Source: an uncultured Verrucomicrobia subdivision 3 bacterium
Lineage (GTDB): Bacteria; Verrucomicrobiota; Verrucomicrobiia; Limisphaerales; UBA8199
Assembly: GCA_903913865.1 (NCBI GenBank)
Contig: CAIWMU010000143.1
Coordinates: forward strand, 1-42,784
Length of the DNA: 42,784 bases
Direction: 5' to 3'
Part shown: positions 1-8,275 of the stretch, piece after piece
How positions within the stretch are numbered: position 1 is the first letter of the stretch
How the letters are laid out: the number at the start of each line of letters is the position of its first letter
Notes under the pieces: generated by a model
What the model was told of the DNA's origin: nothing
Seen by the model: only the letters and a program-made list of their open reading frames with translations
Databases searched by the model: none
Translations under genes and position numbers: made by a program

Positions 1-41
1 CGTTTTCCCTCCGGGAATCCCCAAGGTCGTGCCTTGCCCCA

Positions 42-337
42 TCCCCCTCCGGGAATCCCAACGGGATTCTGCCATGAAGCCCGGGGTTGCGCCGCCGAGG
101 CGCTACCCTGGGTAAAGGCCAAAGACATAAACAACCCCAACGGGGTTGTGCCGATGGTTCGAATGGGTGGCATGTGTGGTGTGTATGGCGTGGATATTGG
201 AAATACATTCCTGGCGGCCTCCTCTTCGGCACCCGTGAACCCCATCCCATTCCGCCCTTGTTTCCCGCACCCCCCGGCGGGCATGACCGGCACAACCCCT
301 TGCGGGGTAGGGAGCCCGATGTGGCCAGGACCCGGGG
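42..337 (+). repeat. Multi-hairpin mosaic repeat, left copy (A)
   Basis: This stretch is nearly identical to 42461-42746 and clearly related to 41963-42250, in the same orientation. It is a string of short hairpins. GAATCCC/GGGATTC (53-59/63-69) has an AAC loop, ACAACCCC/GGGGTTGT (131-138/142-149) has an AAC loop, a 14-bp stem (80-93/99-112) has two mismatches, and ACCCC/GGGGT (295-299/304-308) completes the set. Open frames across it are by-products of the repeat and have no protein-like features. Its function is unknown. It resembles REP/BIME-like intergenic elements. Confidence 0.85.
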
Positions 338-505
338 ATCAGGTCCTGGCCACCAAGCACCGTGCCCTCAGCCGTCTGGCCAGGCAACTTGGCCGCAGCA
401 TCGTTCCTATCCCATTGAAACTCGAAGCATCACCCGCTTAACTTGCCCCCAAACACTATGACCAACATGAATTCACCACCCTGAAGACTATCCAGTTCAT
501 GGAAA
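321..505. other. Apparent insertion inside repeat copy A, led by a 12-bp inverted repeat
   Basis: In copies B and C the CCCGGGG at the end of the first repeat half runs straight into a long GC stem. In copy A this is interrupted after 337 by about 168 bp that the other copies lack. The repeat structure resumes near 506. At the junction, GTGGCCAGGACC (321-332) and GGTCCTGGCCAC (342-353) form a perfect 12-bp inverted repeat. I see no gene in the inserted stretch. Confidence 0.5.
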
Positions 506-563
506 GTGCGGCGAACCCGCACAACCCCGGGCTGTATGGCACAACGTCGTTGACGTTGGGCAG
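506..563 (+). repeat. Distal part of repeat copy A
   Basis: This matches 42259-42308 of copy B and the window's last bases in copy C. It contains GTGCGG...CCGCAC, then CCCCGGGCTGTATGG, then the perfect hairpin CAACGTC-GTT-GACGTTG (542-558) preceded by GGCACA. Read on the minus strand, this last hairpin has the same layout as the one at 131-149: stem, AAC loop, stem, TGTGCC. Confidence 0.75.
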
Positions 564-785
564 GGGACATGCGTTGGTCGGTGGGACTTCACCGATTTGC
601 CCCAGGGGATACACATGGTGCGCGGGGGAGCCTTGCGACGGGCTGTTCAGTCTGGCAGAGTGAACATCATGCTGAACGCTTGGCAACGCCAATTCCCGCT
701 GCACCCTTGCTCCAGCAGGCCGGTGCGGATGTCTGGGAGGCCGCCTCTTCCCGGGCGGGAGTCATTTGCTCCATTGAGACACCTC
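564..785. other. Non-coding stretch upstream of the HupE-like gene
   Basis: No open frame here looks like protein, and I see no strong promoter or hairpin. Frames that enter the next gene from 597 lack protein-like sequence before the hydrophobic signal peptide that starts at 786. It probably carries the promoter of that gene. Confidence 0.4.
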
Positions 786-1475
786 ATGTCGTGGCAAAGG
801 CTTTGGTTGCTCGCGCTCATTTTGGTCTTCTCCGCCTCCGGAAGCCCTGCCTTTGCCCATGGGGTCGATGGCGCCACGAAGAATTTTCTGCTTGGAAACG
901 ACGGTGTCGCGTTCGTTCCCTTCCTCTATATCGGGGCAAAACACATGATCACCGGTTATGACCATCTGTTGTTTCTGGTGGGGGTTATCTTTTTTCTCTA
1001 CCGGCCCAAAGAGGTGTTGATCTACGTGAGCTTTTTCACCCTTGGCCATAGCACCACTCTCCTGTTGGGGGTGTGGTGGAACATCGGGTTCAACCCCAAT
1101 TTGATCGATGCCATCATTGCCTTGTCCATTGTTTATAAAGGGTTTGATAACCTGGGAGGGTTCAAAAGACTGTTTGGGCATCAACCGAACACGAAGGCCG
1201 CGGTATTGATCTTTGGCCTGTTCCACGGCTTCGGCCTCGCAACGAAGTTGCAGGAGTTTCAATTCGGTCGCACCGGGCTTTTTGCCAACTTGATCGGCTT
1301 CAACCTTGGCGTTGAAATCGGCCAGTTCATTGCCCTGACGTTCGTCCTGCTCGCCTTTGGCTATTGGCGCCACACCAACAGCTTCCTCCGGTTTTCGACC
1401 CTGACCAACACCCTGCTGATGGCCGCAGGATTCGGGTTGTTTGGTTTTCAACTCGCAGGTTATTTCCTCAAATAA
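786..1475 (+). CDS. HupE/UreJ-family membrane protein
   Basis: A 229-residue protein with an N-terminal signal peptide (MSWQRLWLLALILVFSASG, cleavage near AFA/HG), then about six hydrophobic segments. The conserved family elements are a histidine next to the mature N terminus (HG) and the HMITGYDHLLFLVG segment, with a later HGFGLA motif. HupE/UreJ proteins are thought to move nickel or related cations across membranes; the substrate of this subfamily is not established. The ATG at 786 was chosen because it places the signal peptide at the N terminus. The next gene starts 2 nt after the stop, so the two are almost certainly one transcript. No hydrogenase or urease structural gene lies beside it, so a nickel role is inference only. 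Confidence 0.82.
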   Translation: MSWQRLWLLALILVFSASGSPAFAHGVDGATKNFLLGNDGVAFVPFLYIGAKHMITGYDHLLFLVGVIFFLYRPKEVLIYVSFFTLGHSTTLLLGVWWNIGFNPNLIDAIIALSIVYKGFDNLGGFKRLFGHQPNTKAAVLIFGLFHGFGLATKLQEFQFGRTGLFANLIGFNLGVEIGQFIALTFVLLAFGYWRHTNSFLRFSTLTNTLLMAAGFGLFGFQLAGYFLK

Positions 1476-1477
1476 AT

Positions 1478-2113
1478 ATGTCCGAGATCAACCACCCCGT
1501 TTTGCCGACCAAAACAATTGTTATCGCCACCCTCGCCGCCCTGACCCTTGGAGGGCTCCTGCTGGTGGTTGCTGTTTTGCCCGCCGAATACGGGATCGAC
1601 CCCACCGGGATCGGCAAGAGCATCGGATTCAGCAAGCTGTATCAACCCGCCGCCAAGCCAACCACTGCAACTGTGCCGGGAGTGGCTCTGCCTGCCGTAA
1701 AACTGCTCAAGATTGAAGACGGTGGATCCGAGCCGGAAGTCGTCCGGCCCGAGGAGGCAAATCATCCTGCGCCTGAAAAGCAATATGCGGAGCGCGAAGA
1801 TTCTGTTCAGGTGAGCCTGCGGGCGGGCAAGGGTCTGGAGTACAAGGTCAAAATGCTCAAGCACGGCAGGTTGAAATATGAATGGGCCACGGATCATGGG
1901 ATTGTCTATTCCGATTTTCACGGTGATGTGAAACAAGCCAACCCGCCCAAGCATATTTACTACGAGAGCTACGCCATCGCCAATGTGAACAACATGATTG
2001 GCAATGTCCTGGTGCCCTACGAAGGCCGGCATGGCTGGTATTTTAAGAACATCACCACCAATGATCTGACTGTAAGCATCAGGATGAAGGGGCAGTACGA
2101 ACTCGAGCATTGA
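1478..2113 (+). CDS. Small 'transmembrane anchor' protein paired with HupE
   Basis: A 211-residue protein. It has a short cytoplasmic head, one membrane helix (about residues 10-30), then the motif VLPAEYGIDPTGIGK directly after the helix. The remainder is a soluble, mostly polar domain of about 160 residues with a charged stretch (about 80-110) and aromatic-rich C-terminal beta-like segments. The VLPAEYGIDPTG motif is what I recall from proteins annotated 'transmembrane anchor protein' in many Gram-negative genomes, often next to HupE-like proteins. It starts 2 nt after the upstream stop, which argues for a functional partnership. The biochemical role is unknown. Confidence 0.75.
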   Translation: MSEINHPVLPTKTIVIATLAALTLGGLLLVVAVLPAEYGIDPTGIGKSIGFSKLYQPAAKPTTATVPGVALPAVKLLKIEDGGSEPEVVRPEEANHPAPEKQYAEREDSVQVSLRAGKGLEYKVKMLKHGRLKYEWATDHGIVYSDFHGDVKQANPPKHIYYESYAIANVNNMIGNVLVPYEGRHGWYFKNITTNDLTVSIRMKGQYELEH

Positions 2114-2274
2114 GGATCCCGGCTTGTTGCCCGCGGGACACTCGAAGCGATGCGCAGTGAACCCACCTGAGCATGGACGCACCCCGGTGCGGCACGGTTA
2201 CACCGTTGAAAACCGACCGATGGTTGCAATCGGCCCAACGCGGGAAGTGGACTGCCGCAAAGCCGCCCGGCGGA

Positions 2275-3087
2275 TCAACCTCTGCTTTGGGGTGTCGCAG
2301 TCGAAGCTTTGGGGCGGGGAGCGCGGGTCGGACTCTTTTTGGCGGCCACGAAGGCGTAGCGGGCATGGGTCAGGCCGTTGACCATCTTATCGACGTAATA
2401 CCTGAAGCCGGTGGAGGTGTTGACCCTGTGGGAGACCATCGGAATCGAAGCCTGGCGGAAGAATTCCTGGTAGTCGGAAAGCGTGTAAAACCGCTCGTTG
2501 ATCCCCTTGCTGAGAAGTTGTTCGAGGGCTTTGGTGCGGGATTTGATCTTCACCAGAGGCCAGACCGGCTCGCGAATCGCAACGATGCTGCCCCCGGGCT
2601 TGAGCACCCGCTTGGCCTCCCGCAGGACCTGGACAATGTTCGTCGCGTCGTGCAGCACCCCTGAGCAGACGACAAAGTCGAAGTGGTTGTCATGGAAGGT
2701 CAACTGGTGGAAATCGGCCGGCATGCGGGTGATCTTTGCAGTCTTGGCCTTCAGAATGGCAAAGACCTTCGGGGCATGTTCCTTGAGAACGCGGGGGGAG
2801 AAATCGGTTGCCATGATCTCCACCACGCGCGGGAGCTTGGAAAGTTCGGCACTGAACCATGCGGAGCCGGATCCGATTTCGAGGATGCGCCCCTGGAATT
2901 GAACGCCGCACTTTTTTTGAAGGAAGGGAACCAGCTTGGGCAGCTCCTCCTGAAGGAGTTTGAGCCAGTCCGGAGGCAGATCCTGCTCAAACCGCTCGTC
3001 GGACTCCCGCTGTGCCAGCAACCGTTCGTGGGTGTAGCGCGAGAGGTGGGACGGGTTCTCGAGATATTTAGATTCCGGTTCGTTCAC
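2275..3087 (-). CDS. Class I SAM-dependent methyltransferase
   Basis: A Rossmann-fold methyltransferase of about 270 residues. Motif I (ILEIGSGSAW, about residues 68-77) binds SAM. The acidic region MATDFSP follows, then VVCSGVLHD and RVLKPGGSIVAIREP, the usual post-II and III segments of Methyltransf_11/25 enzymes. The substrate cannot be read from sequence. There is no ATG before motif I except one at 3237 that would overlap the divergent redoxin gene, so I chose the GTG at 3087; a TTG slightly upstream is possible. The Ala/Pro/Lys-rich C terminus (RAPRPKASTATPQ) is unusual and may be disordered. It converges with the transmembrane anchor gene and diverges from the redoxin gene. Confidence 0.8.
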   Translation of the reverse strand: MNEPESKYLENPSHLSRYTHERLLAQRESDERFEQDLPPDWLKLLQEELPKLVPFLQKKCGVQFQGRILEIGSGSAWFSAELSKLPRVVEIMATDFSPRVLKEHAPKVFAILKAKTAKITRMPADFHQLTFHDNHFDFVVCSGVLHDATNIVQVLREAKRVLKPGGSIVAIREPVWPLVKIKSRTKALEQLLSKGINERFYTLSDYQEFFRQASIPMVSHRVNTSTGFRYYVDKMVNGLTHARYAFVAAKKSPTRAPRPKASTATPQSRG

Positions 3088-3150
3088 GGCTTTACAAAAT
3101 CTAGTGTTACCCGTGACCGAATGCAATTGCTCCGATGCCTTTCTGAGAAT

Positions 3151-3180
3151 TTGAATCGCGAACTTTGCATTTTTTTTAAA
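3151..3180 (+). promoter_or_regulatory. Candidate promoter of the redoxin gene
   Basis: TTGAAT (3151-3156), an 18-nt spacer and TTTAAA (3175-3180) fit a sigma70-like layout with four of six matches in each box. It lies 18 nt before the ATG at 3198, inside an AT-rich tract that contrasts with the GC-rich surroundings. Confidence 0.4.
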
Positions 3181-3197
3181 ATGGGGCAGGATTCCAC

Positions 3198-3773
3198 ATG
3201 GTCGCCACTCATTCAACAATGCTGCCGCTGGGCACACCGGCCCCGGACTTTCGCCTGCCCGATCCCCATGGCAAATGGTTTACCCTGGATGATTTCCGGG
3301 ACAGCCGGGCTCTTGCGGTGCTGTTCATCTGCAACCACTGCCCCTATGTAAAACTCATTCGCGATGCGGTCGTTCAGGTGGGAAACGATTATGCATCCCG
3401 GGGCGTTGCCCTCGTCGCCATCAGCTCGAACGATGCCATCAGGTATCCAGCCGATTCCCCCGGGAAGATGGCAGAGGATGCGCGGGAGGCGGGCTACACG
3501 TTTCCGTATCTGTATGATGAAACCCAGGAAGTGGCCAAAGTTTACCGGGCGGCCTGCACGCCGGACATCTACCTTTTTGGAGAGGGGCTGCGGCTGGCCT
3601 ACCGGGGGCAGTTTGATGGGAGCCGCCCCGGAAACGGAGTGAAGCCAACCGGGCGTGACCTGCGGGCCGCGATTGATGCGGTGCTGGGTGGGACACCCAT
3701 ACCCGAGCCGCAGATCCCGAGCATCGGCTGCAACATCAAATGGAAGCCGGGCAACGAGCCCGACTATTTCTGA
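3198..3773 (+). CDS. Thioredoxin-fold redoxin (AhpC/TSA-like, PRX_like1 type)
   Basis: A 191-residue cytoplasmic protein of usual family length. It has the redoxin opening (LGTPAPDFRLPDPHGK), then the active-site region LFICNHCPYVK with a CxxC pair (Cys45, Cys48). A third cysteine lies in RAACTPDIYLF next to the cis-proline turn of the thioredoxin fold. The C-terminal IGCNIKWKPGNEP is typical of this subfamily. It probably reduces peroxides or disulfides using thioredoxin-like chemistry; the physiological substrate is not known. The last 10 nt overlap the end of the convergent minus-strand gene. Confidence 0.87.
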   Translation: MVATHSTMLPLGTPAPDFRLPDPHGKWFTLDDFRDSRALAVLFICNHCPYVKLIRDAVVQVGNDYASRGVALVAISSNDAIRYPADSPGKMAEDAREAGYTFPYLYDETQEVAKVYRAACTPDIYLFGEGLRLAYRGQFDGSRPGNGVKPTGRDLRAAIDAVLGGTPIPEPQIPSIGCNIKWKPGNEPDYF

Positions 3774-5248
3774 GACCCGGCCCCGTGTGACAGGGGGATC
3801 GAGAACAGCCGGATCTCCTTCCCTGACTCCGTTTTCTGATAGCGGTAAAGGCCGAAAAAGGCCGATATGCGGGTCCGCCCAGAAGAGGTCTCCCTGCGGT
3901 AGAGATTCCAAAGGAGCGACTGGCTGGTGGCGCCGGTCCGGGGGTTCTGCTCGGAACGCCACAGGGACCAGACGGGGGAATAATCCCTCTCGACCTTGTG
4001 GGCTCCCGGAAGGAGCGGTTCCAAAAGGGCCAAGACTTGCAGGCGGGTATTCCCGTCATAATCCCTGCGGTGTGCAAACAGCGGCCATACATCGGTGCGT
4101 TGACGGAATTTCTTGGTCTCCTTGTTCCGCTCGATGGTGTCAGAATACAGGAAGAACATGATCCGTGTCCGTTCCCGTTCCAGGGATTCGGTGTTTGCGC
4201 GGTTGTATTTGTAAAGGGGCCACAGATAGAAATCGCTTTCCAGGATTGCGCTGTGGGCCTGGCTGAAGAAAGGCCAGACGCGGCGGGTGGTTTTGCCTTC
4301 GCCATGCGCAAAGACCACAAAGGGATAGGGAAGCTGCCACTCCCGATATTTCTTCTCACGATCATCGACCCGGGAGAAAAAGGGCCATGCCACGGTTGTG
4401 ACATCCCGCTTCGGCGATCTGACCAGGCTGTAAACCGGCAGAAGGGCCTGCTGCCACTCCGGATTTTCCATCCCGATATCCGCATGGGAATCGTGGAAGA
4501 ACGGCCACAAGACAAACATCCGGTCGTGCCCGGCGATCTTCTCCGGCTCGTTCCAGATATTCGTCCGGATGGTCACATCCTTGTGCTCGGTGCCGTAAAA
4601 GGGCCAGATCTGCCATCCGTTCAATCCATCCCCGTGGCGGGTGTGGTAGAAGGGGTAGAAATAGTTGTCCGTCACGACATCCTTCTTGCGGGACTGAACG
4701 TAGAACGGAAGCATCACGAAGGAGACCTCATCCCGCATCAACCGGTGCTTGAGATGCCCGTAGAAGGGCAGGACCGCCGTGTAGTTTTCGTTGGTGTCGG
4801 AGGACCGTTGCTGAAAATAGAAGGGGAAGATCGTGAACCGATCCCGGTTCGTCTCCGTCTGGCTGGCCCCTCCCGCGAAGCTGAGCAACTGGAAGAATTG
4901 CCACCGGTATTGCCCGCCGTAGCGATCGTAGGTGAGGAGCGGGTAGGCGAAATCCTGTTCCAGGGTTTCCAGCTCCGGATCTCGCATGCTGGAGAACAGG
5001 GGAGGCAAAGCCCAAGTCTCCTTGCCGCCTTCCTTTTCGTTATAATAAAACGGCCCTGCAGCTTCCGTGCGGGTTCCCTCCGCCAGGGTCAGGCCGAAGC
5101 GGTGCCAGCCAAAGCCGAACGGTTGCCAGTCTTCTGCGCCGGAATGGAGCAGTGAAACGAGGGACACAGCCAGCAGCGGGATGAGACCCAGCCGCGACGA
5201 TTTCCTTGGAAGGGCGAATGTCTTTTCTGTATCGATAACTATCTTCAA
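3764..5248 (-). CDS. Exported W/L-P-F-Y/F repeat protein, function unknown
   Basis: A 494-residue protein with a hydrophobic signal peptide (about residues 20-38, ending HSGA/ED). Nearly all of the rest is a degenerate repeat spaced about 20-40 residues apart with cores such as FPFYF, LPFYG, LPFYV, YPFYH, WPFYG, WPFFH, LPVYS, WPFFS, WPLYK and WPLFA, each flanked by charged turns. Alternating aromatic strands and polar turns suggest a beta-rich repeat or barrel, perhaps in the outer membrane; this is inference. I do not recognise the family. The only workable start is a TTG at 5248, because a stop lies three codons upstream. It follows the RND transporter gene by 75 nt on the same strand and is probably co-transcribed and partnered with it. 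Confidence 0.72.
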   Translation of the reverse strand: MKIVIDTEKTFALPRKSSRLGLIPLLAVSLVSLLHSGAEDWQPFGFGWHRFGLTLAEGTRTEAAGPFYYNEKEGGKETWALPPLFSSMRDPELETLEQDFAYPLLTYDRYGGQYRWQFFQLLSFAGGASQTETNRDRFTIFPFYFQQRSSDTNENYTAVLPFYGHLKHRLMRDEVSFVMLPFYVQSRKKDVVTDNYFYPFYHTRHGDGLNGWQIWPFYGTEHKDVTIRTNIWNEPEKIAGHDRMFVLWPFFHDSHADIGMENPEWQQALLPVYSLVRSPKRDVTTVAWPFFSRVDDREKKYREWQLPYPFVVFAHGEGKTTRRVWPFFSQAHSAILESDFYLWPLYKYNRANTESLERERTRIMFFLYSDTIERNKETKKFRQRTDVWPLFAHRRDYDGNTRLQVLALLEPLLPGAHKVERDYSPVWSLWRSEQNPRTGATSQSLLWNLYRRETSSGRTRISAFFGLYRYQKTESGKEIRLFSIPLSHGAGSQK

Positions 5249-5323
5249 AAATGTTTAAAAAACCAACCTATCGTGGGGATATGACAACCATCCGGTTCAG
5301 AGGAAGATCACGATTCATTGGTT

Positions 5324-8080
5324 TCACTTCGTATCCTCCTGACCTGATGCCTTCCGCTCAGCGAGTGTGCCCGGCTGCTTTTTGTCCGCACCCCATCTGG
5401 AAAGGAGATTCAGCAAAGCCGGAAGAAAGGTCAATCCAGATATCATACAGGCCGCCAGACCGATCGACATCACCTGACCGAGGCTTTGAATGCCACGATG
5501 CTGCCCCAGCATGAGGCTGCCGAAGCCTGCGATGGAGGTAAGACCGGAGACAAGCACCGCCTTGCCGGTACTGCGGGCCAGAATGCCCGGATTCTGCTCC
5601 TCGGCGAACCGGTTCAGGATGTGGATGCCGTTTGTGACGCCGATGCCAATCACCAGCGGGAGGGTCATGATATTGGCGGGATTCAGCTGCACACCGGTGT
5701 AGCCCATCAGACCCAGAAGCCAGAGCGAACCGATTCCCACCGGCACGAGGGAGAGAATCACACAGGTGATGCTTCGGAAATGGAGCAGCACCAGAAGGAT
5801 GATCGCGGCTAGGGAATACCGGGCGGCCTCCTCGTAGCTGCTCTTGAGGAGCTCGGTGTAGTAATATAGCTGGACCGGAGTTCCCGTGACTTTGTCATAG
5901 ACCTGACGCACCTCCCGGATGAACTCCCTCTGCACGTCCCGCTTCCAGATGTCGTTTTTGGGATAAACCATCAGCAGATATTTGCCGTTGATCCCAACGA
6001 AACGGTCACGCAGGGGATCGGGCAGATCCGCGATGGTCATGGGGCCCGTGGTATCCTGATTCTTGAACGCCTCGAACGTCTCGTGGATGTCGCGAAACAG
6101 GGCCTGTTGATAGAGGGCGAGCTTTTCGGCGGTGGCCTTGCGCTCAGACTCGCTGCCTTTGAGCATTTCCTTCCGGAGCTCGGCAACGGCCGTGCGGAGG
6201 CTGGCGAGGCTTTTGGCCAAAACGGCATCCTCCTTCTCAACCATCTGCACGGCATTGCCGAGGTAACCTGAGAGGCCGTAAAGGGTCAGGCTCAATGCGG
6301 GGATGTTGACCGGTGCGGGATCGGCGGGCAGAAATTTGAGGGAGGCCAGCTCCATCTTGAGGGATTTGACAGTGCCTATCTTTCGGGACTGGTCATCAGC
6401 GAGGAACCGGGTGATGGATTCGACACTGGCCACAGAAGCCAGATTGGTCAGCTGCCGCTCCATGCTGATGGCCTGCTCAAGGTTGGTGGCGATCACGGCC
6501 CCGAAGAGCACCGATTTCGGGGTCGAATTGATCAGCTTCCGCTCGAACTGGACTGCGGGGAGCCCCTCGCTCTGCATGTTCAGAAGGTTGTAGTCGAAGC
6601 TCACCCGGCGGCCGTAGTAACCGGCAACGAGGCACAACAGAAGGGTCAGAACCAGAACGGTGACCGGCCGGGACAACCAAAGATTCTCCAGCCTGGCCCG
6701 GGAATCCGGGGCGTCGCTTTGGGCGTGGTCGATGACATTCTGGCGGCCCCTCAAAAGCAGGACTGGCAGGAGGGTGAGCATTGGCACCAGGCAGACGATG
6801 AGCCCGCCGCCACAGATGATGCCCATTTCCTGAATGCCTTTGAACTCGGTGAAACTCATCGCCAGGAAGGCACCGGCAGTCGTCAGGCCCCCGGTGAGAA
6901 TGCCCTGCCCGGTGTAAACCATCGCGGTGCGAAGCGCCTGCAACTCGGTTTTCCCGTGGCGCAACTCCTCCTCGTAGCGGGAGATGATGTGAACCCCATA
7001 ATCAATGGCCAGGCCCATGAGGATGGGCACGAAGGTGATCGTGAGAATGTTCAGGTGGCCCACGGCGAGGGTTGAAAAGCCCATGGTGTAGCCCAGCCCG
7101 ACGAGGAGGCAGAAGGTCGCTTTGACCGGCCTGCCGGTCTCGCGAAAGCCGTAGATGAAAATCAACGCGCAGACGATCAGGCAGACCACGCTGGCGAGGG
7201 TGCTGTCGCTCTGGGATTGGGCCATTTCGTCATACTCCAGCACCGGCTCACCGGTCAGTCCCACATTGAGTCCCGGCACCTCCGCCTTGGTTTGCTCCAC
7301 CAGCTCGCGCAAACGGTCCACGGACTGGGCATTCAACTCCTCCCTTGGAGCCTGCATGGTCACCAGAAAAATCCGGCCTTTGGCAAAGGTGATGTAAACC
7401 TGCTGGTCCGCCTCCGGGCCGGGATCGAACAGGGCGGTGATCCCGGGGGAGGGGGGAGTGCCGGTCCGCCCGAGGGAGGCTGTGGCCTGATTGATGATCC
7501 GTTCCAGGGCGGGGACCGACTTCACCATCGAATCATTCTCTGCATTCTGCTCGTTTTTGGCGGTTCGGAACTGGGTGTTGAGCAGTTCAAAGAGAGAGTT
7601 GAGATTGGTGGCCCTGCTGAACTTGTCGATGAACGGCCGGTAATCCTTGAGCGTCTTCTGCAGGGTTTCGAGATCCGCATCCGGCACAAAGAGGAGTGCC
7701 TTGGATCCGAGCATTTTCAGGTCGCCCTTGTAAAAGACATCGTGGAAGAGGTTGGTCTCCCTCTCGAGCTTTGTGCCCAGACGCTCCACAAACTGGCGAT
7801 TTTTCTCGGGAGTCTCGCTCTCAACAACGACGACGAGATCATCCTGGGTCGGAAACTCTTTTTTGAACTCGAGATAGTTCTGGTGATACTTCTTGTCTGA
7901 ACCCACCAGGTTGTTCCGGCTGGTGTCGAACTCAAGGCGCTTTGCCGTGTAATAGATGCACAGGACGCAGAGGACCAGCTGGGGCCAGAAGAAAAGGGCG
8001 CGATGACCATGGACCGCCCCTGCCAGCCAGGCGAGGAAGCGGGCGACAATGTTGTTCTCTGTTAAGCGCTTGATCTTCAT
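5324..8080 (-). CDS. RND/MMPL transporter, HpnN-like
   Basis: A 918-residue inner-membrane protein. It has one N-terminal helix (about 25-50) and a large periplasmic domain beginning FDTSRNNLVGS and containing DDLVVVVES, followed by a helix block (about 275-440) with LMGLAIDYGVHI. A second periplasmic domain and a second five-helix block with VIGIGVTNGIHI and AGFGSLMLG follow. The DDLVVVVES stretch and the segment ending in NLNSLFELL strongly recall HpnN, the transporter that carries hopanoids to the outer membrane in other bacteria. No hopanoid biosynthesis gene is in the window, so a lipid substrate is inference. It is the first gene of a two-gene unit with the repeat protein downstream. 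Confidence 0.83.
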   Translation of the reverse strand: MKIKRLTENNIVARFLAWLAGAVHGHRALFFWPQLVLCVLCIYYTAKRLEFDTSRNNLVGSDKKYHQNYLEFKKEFPTQDDLVVVVESETPEKNRQFVERLGTKLERETNLFHDVFYKGDLKMLGSKALLFVPDADLETLQKTLKDYRPFIDKFSRATNLNSLFELLNTQFRTAKNEQNAENDSMVKSVPALERIINQATASLGRTGTPPSPGITALFDPGPEADQQVYITFAKGRIFLVTMQAPREELNAQSVDRLRELVEQTKAEVPGLNVGLTGEPVLEYDEMAQSQSDSTLASVVCLIVCALIFIYGFRETGRPVKATFCLLVGLGYTMGFSTLAVGHLNILTITFVPILMGLAIDYGVHIISRYEEELRHGKTELQALRTAMVYTGQGILTGGLTTAGAFLAMSFTEFKGIQEMGIICGGGLIVCLVPMLTLLPVLLLRGRQNVIDHAQSDAPDSRARLENLWLSRPVTVLVLTLLLCLVAGYYGRRVSFDYNLLNMQSEGLPAVQFERKLINSTPKSVLFGAVIATNLEQAISMERQLTNLASVASVESITRFLADDQSRKIGTVKSLKMELASLKFLPADPAPVNIPALSLTLYGLSGYLGNAVQMVEKEDAVLAKSLASLRTAVAELRKEMLKGSESERKATAEKLALYQQALFRDIHETFEAFKNQDTTGPMTIADLPDPLRDRFVGINGKYLLMVYPKNDIWKRDVQREFIREVRQVYDKVTGTPVQLYYYTELLKSSYEEAARYSLAAIILLVLLHFRSITCVILSLVPVGIGSLWLLGLMGYTGVQLNPANIMTLPLVIGIGVTNGIHILNRFAEEQNPGILARSTGKAVLVSGLTSIAGFGSLMLGQHRGIQSLGQVMSIGLAACMISGLTFLPALLNLLSRWGADKKQPGTLAERKASGQEDTK

Positions 8081-8241
8081 CGCGCCATGGAATCGGGCCC
8101 GGCTGGAGTTTCCACCTGCCGCCCGGCCTCACCGCTCATCCGAACCACGCCAACCGGACCCGATTGGGGCCAGCAGAGGCGGGGGACTGGATTGGTGGGT
8201 TGGGGATGCGTGGCGTAGGTCTTTCCGGGGTTAACCAAGGC

Positions 8242-8271
8242 GGGCTTTCTGGAGGCTGCCTCCTCAAGCCC
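8242..8271 (-). terminator. Hairpin just after yebC
   Basis: Outer stem GGGCTT/AAGCCC (8242-8247/8266-8271) and inner stem GGAGG/CCTCC (8251-8255/8259-8263) form a strong hairpin 4 nt beyond the yebC stop. There is no U-run after it on the minus strand, so it may only stabilise the 3' end. Confidence 0.4.
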
Positions 8272-8275
8272 TGTC

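Noticed and set aside
34-441. Overlapping open frames of 90-135 codons at the left end, and similar ones at the right end
   Set aside because: They are translations of the hairpin repeat in all frames and strands, recur with each repeat copy, and lack protein features.
597-785. Longer N terminus for the HupE-like protein from 597
   Set aside because: The added 63 residues would bury the signal peptide and read like non-coding sequence; ATG 786 puts the signal at the N terminus.
786-1475. Assigning the HupE-like protein to the hypFCDE hydrogenase system
   Set aside because: The two are 22 kb apart with unrelated genes between them; family name alone does not show a shared role.
3088-3237. 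ATG at 3237 as start of the methyltransferase
   Set aside because: It would overlap the first 40 nt of the divergent redoxin gene and its promoter; the added residues are not conserved-looking.
3998-5155. 385-codon plus-strand frame opposite the W/L-P-F-Y repeat protein
   Set aside because: Composition is that of an antisense shadow, and the minus-strand frame has a signal peptide and regular repeats.
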